DNA of 64,000 nt, from positions 24,936,673-25,000,672 of the forward strand of contig JAPXFY010000023.1 in assembly GCA_030674185.1 (NCBI GenBank), in the 5' to 3' direction. The notes below the pieces were generated by a model. That model did no database searches and was not told the DNA's origin. It worked only from the letters and a program-made list of their open reading frames with translations. A program made the translations under genes and the position numbers. This document shows positions 40,601 through 53,900 of this stretch, piece after piece. The DNA comes from Monoplex corrugatus (taxonomy: Eukaryota > Mollusca > Gastropoda > Littorinimorpha > Ranellidae). Numbering within the stretch: position 1 is the stretch's first letter; every line of letters begins with the position of its first letter.

Positions 40601-43600
40601 TAGTCGTTGTCAGAAACCGTGCCGATCGCGCATTGGTTGTTTTAGCCATGAGCGTCGCTGTGTTTTAAGATAACTAATTTTCTGCTGCCGACCGTCCCCA
40701 TCGAAGAAAAAGGCTACAGATGTGTTAAGTGATAAGACTGTGTGTATGAAGTCACTTCATATATGTGTGTATGAAGTCAATTTGTATGAAGTGGTATTGT
40801 ACATCATATAACATTACTGCCTTTATGAAAGTCAGTTCTGCACACTGATTTTCATACTGATTGCATATGTCTATGAAATGAATGTATTTACGATAGTGAA
40901 TCCTAAACACTGATTTTTGTAATGATTGCATATTTCTGTGAAATGACAGTATTTAATGATAGTGAATTATGTACAGTTGTGAAGTTCAAAAAGTGACTGT
41001 GTTTGTGCCGGTAAATTTTGAAGTTCAAAATGACTGTTTGAGAAGGCAAATTCTGAAAGTTCAAAATGACTGTCTATGACAGTAAATTCTGAAAGTTCAA
41101 AATGACTGTCTATGACAGTAAATTCTGAAAGTTCAAGGTGACTGTGTCTGTTCCAGTACATTCTGAAGTTCAGAATGACTGTGTTTATGATGATAATCTG
41201 TGAACTGTGATTGATCTGTTACCAGATTCCGGGCCACGCTGTACCCCTGTCCAGAGACCCAGGCTGAAAGACGTGAGATGGCCATTGGCGTCATGACTCG
41301 CATTGAGGATCTGAACACTGTGAGTCACCTTGTTCCTCTTTTCTTCTGTTTTTCTGGTGTTGTTTGTCATGTATTGTCCATGATATGTCTGAATATGTAC
41401 AGTAGTGTTTTAGCAACTGTTAGGGTAAACTGGTCTAAAAACCGACCAATTTTTGGGTGACGTAAAATCAACCGATATCAGGGTTTGCCTCACAAAATCG
41501 AAAGTACAGTCACTCCTGTCACTGAAAATAGGTAAAAGAAACTGGTTTCAGTTTAGGGAATAACCAGATTTCTAGGATTCGCCAGTGAAAGTAAAAATAT
41601 TTTGTAAAGTATGACACAGTGCGACGTTGAAAGCCTCACCAACCCACCTGCCTCCGGGCGTCATGCATGCTATAGCAACTTTTCACGTGATCGATCTCTG
41701 ACCCCTTGTCTCAACAAACCGATACTGTCGATACAGAACTGATTCATTGTTTACAAGATCACATGCCTTATGCATAAATATGAGCTGCAGAAGCTATTTT
41801 TAGATTTGGGACATTATTTAGATCAGTTCCTCTCATGAAATGGCGGGTTCTGGTTGGTCGGACTTTACATCAGGATTGAATACCTGAGTGATCTAATTCT
41901 CGACCGACTCCCACTGTCTCTCTTTCGCTCTCTGTCTCCCCCTCTCTCTTTCTTTCTTTCCTTTTTGCTCTCTATGGCTTGTTCTGTCTATCTCTCAATC
42001 GCTCGCGAGCACACACACTGTGTGGGTGTGAGAGATGGCAGCAACTCAGATCTACATAGACCTACTTCACGCACTGAAGCACTGACCACACAGCCTTTCT
42101 AAAAAGTATGCAACAGTGAAAGATGTCGATTGTTGGCAGATGCAGTAGATGTGGAAAACACATGAAAATCATCAAGGCATACATTGTTCCAACAGAAACT
42201 AACTGTTTTTGTTGTTTTTGATTGATATATCATTTGTTAATCAAATAATGTGCACTGCCTTGACCATAGTCATGCTAGTCGAGGTTTAGATCATCCCCTG
42301 GTCGGATTTTACATCAACCTGGTTGGAATTTAGGTCATGTATCCCTACTTCATTCTTTAGCATATTGTATGACTGTCCATACCTCACATCCATACAACAG
42401 TATTGGTTCTATATAACATTCAAGAACTCTCTTCCTGATGTTTATGGATGGGCATTTGATGGTAGGAACGCTTTCCATTTTCTTGAATGTTGTTTTAGCT
42501 AGGCTGATTCTGCTGGCTATTTCTGATGTACATTTGCCGTCTGGTGAGATGACCGTTCCAGATATTTAAACTTATCAGCTTGTCTCAATGTTGTGCCATT
42601 TAACATTAAATATGTATTTTATGTGTAGCATACTTACACTACAATGTCCAGACTGTTGAACTATTTTACTACCTATGTATTGTGACAACAGGTGCTGGCT
42701 CAGACTCAGGACCACCGTCACCGTGTGTTGGTGGCAGCGGCGAAAAACGTGAAGGTGTGGTTCATCAAGGTGAGGAAGATCAAGGCCATCTACCACACCC
42801 TGAACATGTTCAACCTGGACGTCACCCATAAGTGTCTCATCGCAGAGTGCTGGTGCCCTGTGGCCGACTTAGACCGCATCCAGCAAGCTCTGAGGCGTGG
42901 CACTGTGAGTTGGGTTTTTTTTTGCCCTGGGGACGGTGAAGGTTGTTTTCCTTATAAAATAATCTGACATATATATCACAATGCATTAGATACAAATAAA
43001 CATAGAACAATCCATAGCGCAGACTGGCTGGTTCTATGGATGGAACCATGGGCTCAAGGTCTGAGATTTCCAGCTTTGTCCCAACCCACAACATAAAAAC
43101 TGGTCTGTTCATTGCCCCACTGAATGCTGCAGTCATTCTGGTGCTGCCAGTGTAATGTTTCATAGGTTCCAGTTCTCCCACCCCTCTCCCCATTTTGAGA
43201 TCATACCACGCATTGATTTTTTTTTGCAGGCTCAGGATAATTACTGTCAGATGTAGGTGGAGCACATATGGAATTGTCCCAGTGCAATGAATCCCTTTTA
43301 AGCAAACGCCAAACTCCTGAAGAAGAGCTGTTCAAAAGGGAAAAAGAAATCATGTTTAGTCCATTGCGTTAGTTACAGATGAACATAGTGTAATGCTTCG
43401 TATTCATTACCTTGTCATAGTTATACAACAGTAGTCGATGAAAATGTTGATACATGCCAGTGGCATTGAAAGCATCAACTATTAAAATGATAAACATTAT
43501 ATAAAAGTTTTTGACATGGTTATCACATTTCCCCTGGCCCATACCACATCATTGCTTTGTGCACACAGATGATTAGTTTTTCTATATACACGCAAAGGAA

Positions 43601-46352
43601 ATATGTATCCATTTCCTCATGTTGGCAGTGTGTATGTTTCCTGATATTGCTGCCTATTCCATACATTGATTAAAGGACAGAGTTATAAAACTTGAGTGCT
43701 GACACTGTTTTGAAATCTTGATGCTGTGTCAGACAGGGAGAGAGGGACAGAGTGGAATGGTGGGAAATTAACTTTTGATCACTTGAAGTTTACGAAAACT
43801 TGTAGATTTGGTGATGAGCTTGATTTTTGGGGGAGGGGGAGGGAGGGGAGGAACGTGGATTTGGTTTGTAAACTTTTGGGAATTTGAGATTATCAGGGCA
43901 TTTTGGGTAAGGAGGGGGAGGAGAGAGCTGGCATTGAAAACTTGAGAATGAAAATCATATTGTGATGGTACTGTGGTGGACTTTAGAAGAGAAGTGGGAG
44001 CAGCGTGCCCTCCATCCTGAAGAGGGGAGGAAGTGGATTTGGTTTGTAAACTTTTAGGAATTTGAGATGATTAGGGCATTTTGGGTGGGGAAGGGGAGGG
44101 GGGCTGGCATTGAAAACTTGAGAATGAAAATCAGAATGTGATGGTACTGTGGTGGATTTCAGGAGAGAAGTGGGAGCAGCGTGCCGATCTATCCTGAACC
44201 GTATGAACACCAAGCAGGTGCCTCCTACCTACAACCGCACCAACAAGCTGACCCAGGGATTTCAGAACATTGTTGATGCCTATGGGGTTGCCAGCTACAG
44301 AGAGATCAACCCAGGTCAGTGTCATGAGACATCAGAATAAATAAACCACCAAGAAAAAAGAATGTTTAAAAAAAAAAAGAGAAAACAAAGCAAGTTTTGT
44401 TCCTAAATCAGTTGGCTTACTGAACCACGTGAACAACCTTTTTTTGTTGTTGTTGTTGTTTTTTTGTTTTGTTTTGTACTTTTTTTTATGTCTATTCACA
44501 TTGTTTTACTCACACTGTGCAGGCTGTGTGTTGTTGCACAGTGTGCACACTGTGTCCTGGGAGGGTATGCATGTGGATGGGTGTTCCCATGTTTCCATAA
44601 GTCACCAGACACTGTCATGACTTCACAATCTTAAACGCATCTTGATCTGTGTACATACGCGGGTACTTTCCAGTAGAATAAGACCAACGAACATATATTT
44701 TAAAGACTTCGCCGGCAAAAAAAAAGATTCATTTCATCTGTTCGAAGTATTCACCTCCTGACTTGTGAGCAGGTGCGTTATCATGAAGAATCTTGATTCC
44801 TCTCATGCCTGCGGTTGTCGGAAAGTTGCATAAAATTTCAGGAGAGATTAAAAATCTCAGCATGAGGCATGCATTTATTTCTTTTCAAGAAATATTCAAA
44901 AAATCAGCCTGAAGCTTGTTTTCTGGCCTTGCCATAGGAAACAGCAAAAGAAATTGCTCTCCAGGAAATTGGCACTGCCACGAACTTTCATCTTCAGGAA
45001 GCCAACATTTTCTGATAGTGCCAAATAGTAGGGCTTGGAAGTGAGAGAGATCTTCTTTGTAAATGATGAAATGATCTTGCTTTGTATGCACTGTCCATGA
45101 TAAAAGATTGACATGTGTGTGTGCGTGCAGCCATCTTCACAGTGATCACCTTCCCGTTCCTGTTTGCGGTGATGTTTGGTGACATGGGCCACGGCCTCAT
45201 CATGTTCAGCTTCGCCCTCTACATCGTGCTGAAAGAAAAACACTTTGGCTCTCGCAGGATTGATGATGAGGTCTGGACACAATAAGAATTCTTTCTTTTC
45301 TTTACTAAGATGCATTGTAGCATACCTTGTATGCAGTTGTCTGTTACTGAAGTGTGATATAGTGTACCTTGGGTTTAAACATTTCTGGTACATGGTTCAA
45401 GTCTTGTGTGCAAAACTAAGCAGTACAAATGTGTTCATTGATCATCCAAATGTGTAGATGTACCTTAGACTGGCTGTGAATGTCATTGTTTGAATAGCAC
45501 CAGTGCAGTGTGTGTATGAATGAGTGCCTGCATGTGTCAGTTTACATATGGCCCAGGGACATTGACACTTTCTTTTAACAGACCTGTTGACTCGGGATCT
45601 GGTATCTCCCGTTCTGTCCCAGCCCGCAACATTAAACATTGGCATGTTTGCTGTCCATCTAAACGTTTCCTCATTCTGGTGGTGTCATTTAGTGTTCCAA
45701 AGGTCTTCTCCCCCCCCCCCCCCCCCAAACCTTTCCGCTCTTCAGTTCAAGACCTTGCCAGCACTGACTCAGGAAGTCTGCCAATAATTACTGGCAGGTG
45801 TGGGTGAAGCGCATATGGAATTGTCTGAATGTGATGAATCCCACTTGAACAAACTTTGAATTCCAAACTCCGTTGATACTGATTCTGCAGTGAATATCCA
45901 CTGTTCCTAACCTCAGTTGTCTATTCCATGTCTACAATTTGAAAGTGTTAGTGGATACAAAATATCACATTAAAAATTTGTTGTACTGTAGGAGGTTAAA
46001 TTAGCCCCCTTTATGTCACTTGTGAAAAGTCTTTTTCAAGTGATGACATTTTTTTTTTCGAGCGATGAATCAGTAAATAATAAAGTGAGTGCATTCTGTC
46101 GTTGCCATTTTCTTGTGCTACTGATGGTCCGTATTACCAAAACATATTGGGTCTGTATGTGCTTGCATTTTGTTTTAGATTCTTTTCTTGTAACCTATAC
46201 AAACGGCCAGCATGGAGAGTAAGGTAAAAATGTGGCTGGCCAGTATAGAATGAGTCAGTAAACAACAACAATAACAACGAACAACAACAAAACAGTACAA
46301 ACAACAGGATGGGATCATGGGATATGCGTGTGTGTGTGTCTGTGTCCGTGTG

Positions 46353-46392
<40 letters not shown>

Positions 46393-49300
46393 TGGTACAG
46401 ATGGATGGGCACTGTTTGATTTCTGTTACTGTTCCTTTAATTTGCTGACAAAACATCAGTAAGATTTTTTTATTTTTTATTGTTAGACTGATTTGTGTAT
46501 TTCAAGAGGTGATGTTGGATTTTCAGATCTTCAAGACGTTTTTTGAAGGTCGCTACCTCATCCTTCTGATGGGGGCCTTCTCTGTTTACACTGGCTTGAT
46601 CTACAATGACATCTTCTCCAAGTCCTTGAACCTCTTTGGGTCCCAGTGGTATGCATCAGCTGAGTAAGTGTCGAAAAACAAAACAGTGACAGATTACCTT
46701 GTGGAATGTGTAGGTTATAGTCATCTGTTAACCAGTGTTGATTCTTGACACAGCCATCTTGACTCGTGTTTTTCCGTGACATTTGTGTGCAAACTCAGAC
46801 TCGAATGTTAGCATAGCTCATAAGTGTAATTCAATTTTTGTCACATAACCACATTTGTGATGAAACATGTATCAGTAAGCTTGTGTCCAAAATATTTAAG
46901 ACATGTTGGATAGTTGAAACAACTAGAAAGAGACAACAGAGGCTATTACTGTCAAACAGTTGCTGTTGTACGAACATCCACGAATGACCAGGAAAAAAGG
47001 TAAAATCACTCTCTGGCATGGTTGATAATAATGGCAATAATAATTCCAATTTGTGTAGTGCATGTTGAAACATAGATTGGTTCTTTCTACTATGATGTCT
47101 CCAAATGATGTGTTCTTTTGTCGTCGTCTCTCTCTCTCTGTTCAGTGGCAGACTTAATCCCCAGTGTTTATAAGATTTGTTTGGCAACCCTGTACTGGGT
47201 CCAGCTGTGTTCTTCTGACTGACCCCTGTTCTTCTGACTCGCTGACAGACCTACATCCTGCCTCTGCTAACAAATTGTGTCTCCTGTTGTTTTTATCCTC
47301 GTTTTTTTTTTCCGGGTTTTTGTTGTTGTTGTTTTTTGTCTTCTTTATTTCCATGGCTTATAGTTTTATTGCATGGTTAGTATCGCCAACTGAATTATCC
47401 ATTCTGAACTGGCACATTATCTACACCCTTTTCAGTGGAGATGACACTGTGCTGATCCTTTTCCTGGCCTTAGTTATTCTTTTCAGGATGGTTGGCTGCC
47501 CTCCTGAATCTTTGAGTTTTCTGTGACAAAGTTCTGTCAAAGGTGCTTCTTCTTTTGATAATCTTGAACCTGGCTCACTTGCTGTCAGTCTTTGATGGGA
47601 TGCAGTCTTCTCTTATGGGAAAGCATTAGGCTATATCAGTGCTGAAACATTGGCGACAGTTTTCATTATGTTTTGCGTGACCGATGCTGTTTGGATCTCG
47701 GCTGTCTTTGATCTTTTACCAGAATGGAACAGTGAGGATCTGGGGAAAGGTCACACTGTGGGGCTTCACTTTCTTCTAGATTTACGTCTATACATCTGTC
47801 TGAGTCTTGGTATTTTGGTGTACGAACTTTGAGTTTTTTAATTTTGTTTTTTTGTTGGGGGGGGGCTGTTACCTTTTTGTTGATTTTCAAACAGAACAAG
47901 ACAAACACAGCTCTACCGATAATGATGGATCAATTTCTGTCCAAGCAGTGGACACTGTCCTTATGTCATTGGCTGCGTTGCCGAGAGCAATACTTTGTGC
48001 AGTATTAGAATAATGTTTTTCAAAACGTAGAAGTCTTTGATAGCATTTGTTACGTTACGCATACCTTTAGAGTGTCTGCTTTCCAAGTCTTGTGTAGCGT
48101 CTGTATCATTACATGCAGAAACATCACTGGCATAACCCAACACTCATTCAGTTTGAAACATTCATCTTTCACATTTCTTTTCACCCTTTCACCACACAAT
48201 TGACACATACAATCTAGGAGTTCCAAATGTTCATCATAAATGTGAATTAAATTAATCTTCATTGTGAAAATTAGTCAAAACACATAGCGCTGGGTAGTAA
48301 AGAATAAATGTCAAATAGAGTTAGTACAGACTTGTCTTCAAAACATATAATAATAATAAAATAATTACAATATTTGTATAGCGCAAAACATGCCATTCAG
48401 TCATCCAAGCAAAAGTTACATAACCGAAACAAGAGTAGTTATAGTTGTGAGAATATCATAAACATTCAACCCAACACAAGTAGAAAGAAAAAAGAAAATG
48501 CCATCTACACCTTGTAGCCCAAGAATTAGGAAGCTGTGGATAGGGTGAGGAAGTTAAATGGTTAAGGTTTTGCTGTTGGTGGATACAATGCAGAAGTCAA
48601 AGGTTAAGTCGCGGAAAGCAGGCTCTTTCACCTGCTGTGTTTTTCTCATTCACAGCGATATGATTTAGGGGTCAAACATGAGATCTCTTGGGCCCCAGGT
48701 ATGCAGGTGAACCACTAACCAACTTTTTCTATTGACTGGTTATACTGCTTCAGTGCTGTATCCAGGATACAAGATAATGACAAAATGTTCTGCACTATAA
48801 AGATCTGTTGGATATAATGTCCTGACCTGGTGAAGATGGCAGGACATAATCTACACACAATCTGTTTGTCATCTGAATGCTGTGATCCTCATCAACAAAT
48901 CTATCATCACAGTATGAAAAATCATCATCAACAACAACAACGATGACAACAAAAAATAGATAAAATAAATAAATAAATGGTAACCAGAAACTTTTGATTA
49001 AAGACTGTGTTTTATACTGCATGTGTATGTGTGTGTTTATGCATAGAGTCATTGTGTTATTACTTAGTGCATGATAGGCTGTCAGGTTTATCCTTGATAT
49101 GTAGAAAAAATGTTTTAATATTTGACAGTTGCATAATGTATAAGTGTAGGAAGATCAGTAGGTCATCTGTCCACCAACAGATTATTCAGTTGGACATTTA
49201 TCATGGCAGGGGACAGCATAATGGGACAGTTTCTGGTTTTATAGGATTGTGTCCTCAGTCCAGGAACTGAATATGTCTGTATTACTTTAGTTTTATATCT

Positions 49301-49496
49301 GAACTTACATGTAATTTGATCTGGTCTGTGATGTGTGTCTGATGATTATTTTGCAGGCCGTACAGCAATGCCACACTGTTGAAATTTGAAAAGCTTCAGC
49401 TGGACCCCAATGAGTCCTACACACAAACTCCATACCCGATTGGTCTGGATCCAGTGAGTAGTCTACTGCCCTGTCATTGAAAACAACAAATGGATT

Positions 49497-49547
<51 letters not shown>

Positions 49548-49959
49548 CATGTTCTTTTTGCGTGGTGTGTGTGTGTGTGTGTGTGAGATTCTGTTCTGTG
49601 TCCTATGCCACAGTACTAGCTAATGAAGCTTGGACAATTTTTCATAATGCAGTGATGATGATAATGACGATGGTGGTGATAATCATGAGGCTATGGAGAT
49701 CCATTTCAGATTGAGACTGCATGACAGGTCTGTACTCTATGCTTATTATCATAATGCATCCTGGCATCAACCAGGCCTGAGAGACACTGTCATCATAACC
49801 TATTTATTGTCAGGTTATCATTCAACTTGTACTGACTAAGAGATACATACACTCACAGTATTGGTCAGATTAGAGCAGTGTTCTCAACGATTTAGAGCAA
49901 CTGATTGTTAATGTTAAAGGTATAAGTTTTCTTGAATCTTTTTCATCAGTTTCCATCTT

Positions 49960-50029
<70 letters not shown>

Positions 50030-50906
50030 CACACAGGTGTGGCAGATGGCCCAGAACAAGATCGCCTTCACCAACTCCATGAAGATGAAGCTGAGTGTCA
50101 TCCTGGGTGTCTCACAGATGTTCTTTGGAATCGCTCTCGGTTTCTTCAACCACAGGTAAAGTAGTATCCTCACCCCTCCTTCACGCCCACCACAAACCTT
50201 AAGCCTCATCCCTCTTTCACCCCCTCCCCCCACCCAAGCCTTCAGCTTGCGGCTTATCTACACTTTCATACACCTGTGGCCATGTGTAGCACCCACTGAC
50301 TTGCAGGTTTTACTGTTGAAACACAGACGTCCTTAAAACCTGCTAACTGCTAGCTTTGGCACAGTATGCTGTGCACTACTGCAATGTGCTAGGCTGTTAT
50401 CCTTCATGTTCAAGTCACAGCACATATAACAAGCATAGTTTCAGTTTCTCAAGATGACATCTCCGTAGTCGAAGTGAATTCCATATGCACTAACGTCACA
50501 GGTGCCATGTGATGGCGTTCATGGCACAAGCCTTAAGACTGCATATAAACCCATGAGCTGGCCAGGTCCTGAGGCCCTACCTAGAGTATGTTTTATTTAG
50601 TCTAGATTTAAAAAAAAAATTTTTTTTTAGTAATTTTGTGTCTGAAGCATAGATGTGTGTGTGCACATATGTGGAATGTCTGACTATGATGCCAGCACAG
50701 AAGCCTAAAATTTTGCTTATGAGGTCATGGTGAAAAATAGAACTGACCTAATTCTGATGAGAGCCAGTCATTTGGATTTTTTCCGCCATGGGTTTGTCTA
50801 ATTCAGCATGAACCTATGATAATCATGTTTGGAACATTTTGAATAGATGCAAGTGTGAATGGTAGTGGGCAGAGCTGTTTTCTGTGGTGTCAGATCTTTG
50901 TGTGTG

Positions 50907-50948
<42 letters not shown>

Positions 50949-53900
50949 TATGCGTGCAGATAGCTTTGCTCACCTGTTTTGCGATGGGTGGATTTGAAAA
51001 ACAGGTTTCTAAGACTGACTGTCTTTCACCTTTTTTTGTGTGAAATTTGTCTCATCTTTGCAGAATTTGCATCTTTAAAGTTTTAGTACAAATCCGGATC
51101 AAGTCATTTATTACCTGTTTTCCCCTACTGTAGATTTGTGGTTGTTGACAGGTATTTCCAGAAGCCACTGAATATTTTGTGCGAGTTCCTGCCCAGCCTG
51201 ATCTTCCTGTTCTGCATGTTTGGATTTCTGGTGCTGCGTATCTTCCACAAGTGGGTCACTTATGACTCCACCATGACTCAGGAAGCCCCTAGTCTCCTCA
51301 TCGGTCAGTGCCTCTGAGGGGTTACCACTTATACAGCACAGTACAGTGCAGTATAGTACAGTACAGTACAATATCGTGCGGTGCAGTACAGAATAGCACA
51401 GTATAGTACTTTACTGTTCAGTACGACACAGTAGTGCAGTGCAGTGCAATACAGTACAGTGCAATACAGTTCAGTACAGTACTATACGTTCAGTACAATG
51501 CAATACAACAGTGCAGTACAATACAATACAGTGCAATACAGTACAGTGCAATACAGTTCAGTACAGTACTATACGTTCAGTACAATGCAATACAACAGTA
51601 CAATACAATATAATACAGTGCAATACAGTACAGTGCAATACAGTACAGTGCAATACAGTACAGTGCAATACAGTACAGTACAGTACTATACATTCAGTAC
51701 AATGCAATACAACAGTGCAGTATAATACAATACAATGTAATACAATACAGCACAAAACAGCACAACACACACACAACACAACACAACACAACACAACACA
51801 ATGCAGTTGAGCACAATGCAATGCAATAGAACACAATACAGTGCAATGCAATACAACACATTGCAATGTAAGTCAGTACCATACATCTTTTTTTTATGTC
51901 CAAATATGGAAATTAACAAAACTCGTAAGGTTGAATTTTAGAAATGTTTATGTTGTTCTGGGGAAATGCTTTAATCTTAAATTTTGTTATTCTCATTTTT
52001 GCCATGAAAAGATGAAGATTAAAAAAACAAGGCCATATCTGTAATGTCATTGATTTGAATTTTATTAACACACCATATCGGGGGTTGACAGCCAGAACCC
52101 AGTATCTCACTTTTTTGGTCAGTTTTCACTTTTTGTCCTGAACTGTTGCTTTTGATGTGATCTTTCACTTGGTGGACTTTGTTTTTGCCATGATATTGAT
52201 TTTTGATCAGTTTTCAATAAAACCAAAACCAGTATCTCAAAATGTAGATATAGCCTCTCCCTAAAAACCCAGTTAAAAATCGTCTCCTGTAAATTATCAC
52301 AAAAAATCGAGATACTTGGTTCTGGTTGTCAACCCTCGATATGTTTTACGTATGTTACCTACATTATATGTTATGTCCATGCGAGTGTGTGCATGTGTGT
52401 GTGCACATGTGCATGCATATGTGCAGTGTCCGCTGGTTTGAAAAAAAGTTTTTTTGGGTGTTGTTTTTCTTTCAAATAAGATAATAGTATATCTATAATT
52501 TTGGGTTTTATGTGGGATTATGTAATAAGTGTATATATAATTATGTATGTGTGTGTACATTTTTCAGCATGTTATAATCAAGTTTCAGTTGAATTACAGT
52601 CGTTGCCAAGAGTTGTAATAATTTTGCAGTTTCTGATTGAATCTTTCATTCATAATGTTGAGGTTATACTTATTTCCAAGGTTAGTTATACATGTTTTTG
52701 ATATGTCAGCTCAACTTTTTATGCTAACCTGACAATGATGATGATGGTTTATGATGATGATGATGATGATGATGATGTATGTGCATGTGCACAGGGGCCA
52801 TCAACATGTTCCTGTTCAACTATAGCGATGACGACCCTGACAACCCCCACACCTACCACATCTCTTCTGCACTGGTCAGTAGTCTTTCTGTCGCCGCTTT
52901 CTTCTTCCTCACCTTGTCCACCAGCTTCCTGCAGTTGAGTCTCATTCACTTTATTGATGCATCATTGCTTAAAAATTTCCTGACAGACACTGCAGGTCTT
53001 TCCTGTCTGGTTTACCTGCCTGTGGACGGCAGGATATGTTGTGAAAGAAAGCTTAAGAGTAGAGCCCTCCCAGTCACGCAGTCTCAAGCCAAAATGGAGT
53101 TCCCTAGCATCAGCATTATCATCCCTATTCTCATTACAGTAGTACTGTGAAAAAAAATTGTCCCAGGTTCTGTGGCCCTTTGTGCCCTGTTCTCAGCGTG
53201 ACCTGCGTTTGGGTTGGTTTGGAGGTGCGTTGGGAGAGCTGGAATGAGCAGTGTGGGCAGTAGTGTCACAGGATCGGTGGAGATGATAGGTTGAAAAAGA
53301 AAAAAAGAATAAATGAATAAATATGTAATAGAATGGTATCCTGGCAAGATTCACATGAATAATAAATATGTAATAGAGTGTAATCCTGCCAAGATCCATG
53401 GGAATAATGAATAAATAAATTATAAAATAGAGTGTAATCCGACAAGATCCATGGAATAATAAATAATAGTAAATAATGTTAAGAATGTTATCACTGCCAA
53501 GATCCATGGGAAAAAAAAAATAATAACAAATAATGAATAGAATGTAATCCTGACAAGATCCATGAATAATAAATATGATACCCGCCAAGATCCATGGGAA
53601 TAATAAATAAAAAATTAATGAAATAGATGTAATCCGACAAGATCCATGGGAATAATTAAATGATCCTGCCAAGATCCATGGGAATAATGAATAATAACAA
53701 ATAATGAAATAGAATGTAATCCTGACAAGATCCATGGGAATAATAAATGATCCTGCCAAGATCCATGGGAATAATGAATAATAACAAATAATGAAATAGA
53801 ATGTAATCCTGACAAGATCCATGGGAATAATAAATGATAACATAGAAATCCTGGTTTGTGATTCTATGTGTTTGTGATGCTGTGTGTGACAGAAAGGATT

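Noticed and set aside
41400..42340. Possible further DNA transposon with inverted ends in intron 8 (aaaccgaccaatttt versus ctggtcggattttac)
   Set aside because: The similarity is short and imperfect and I could not find a target duplication.
44896..45393. 165-codon reverse-strand ORF
   Set aside because: Antisense shadow of V-ATPase exon 11 and its flanks; no recognisable domain.
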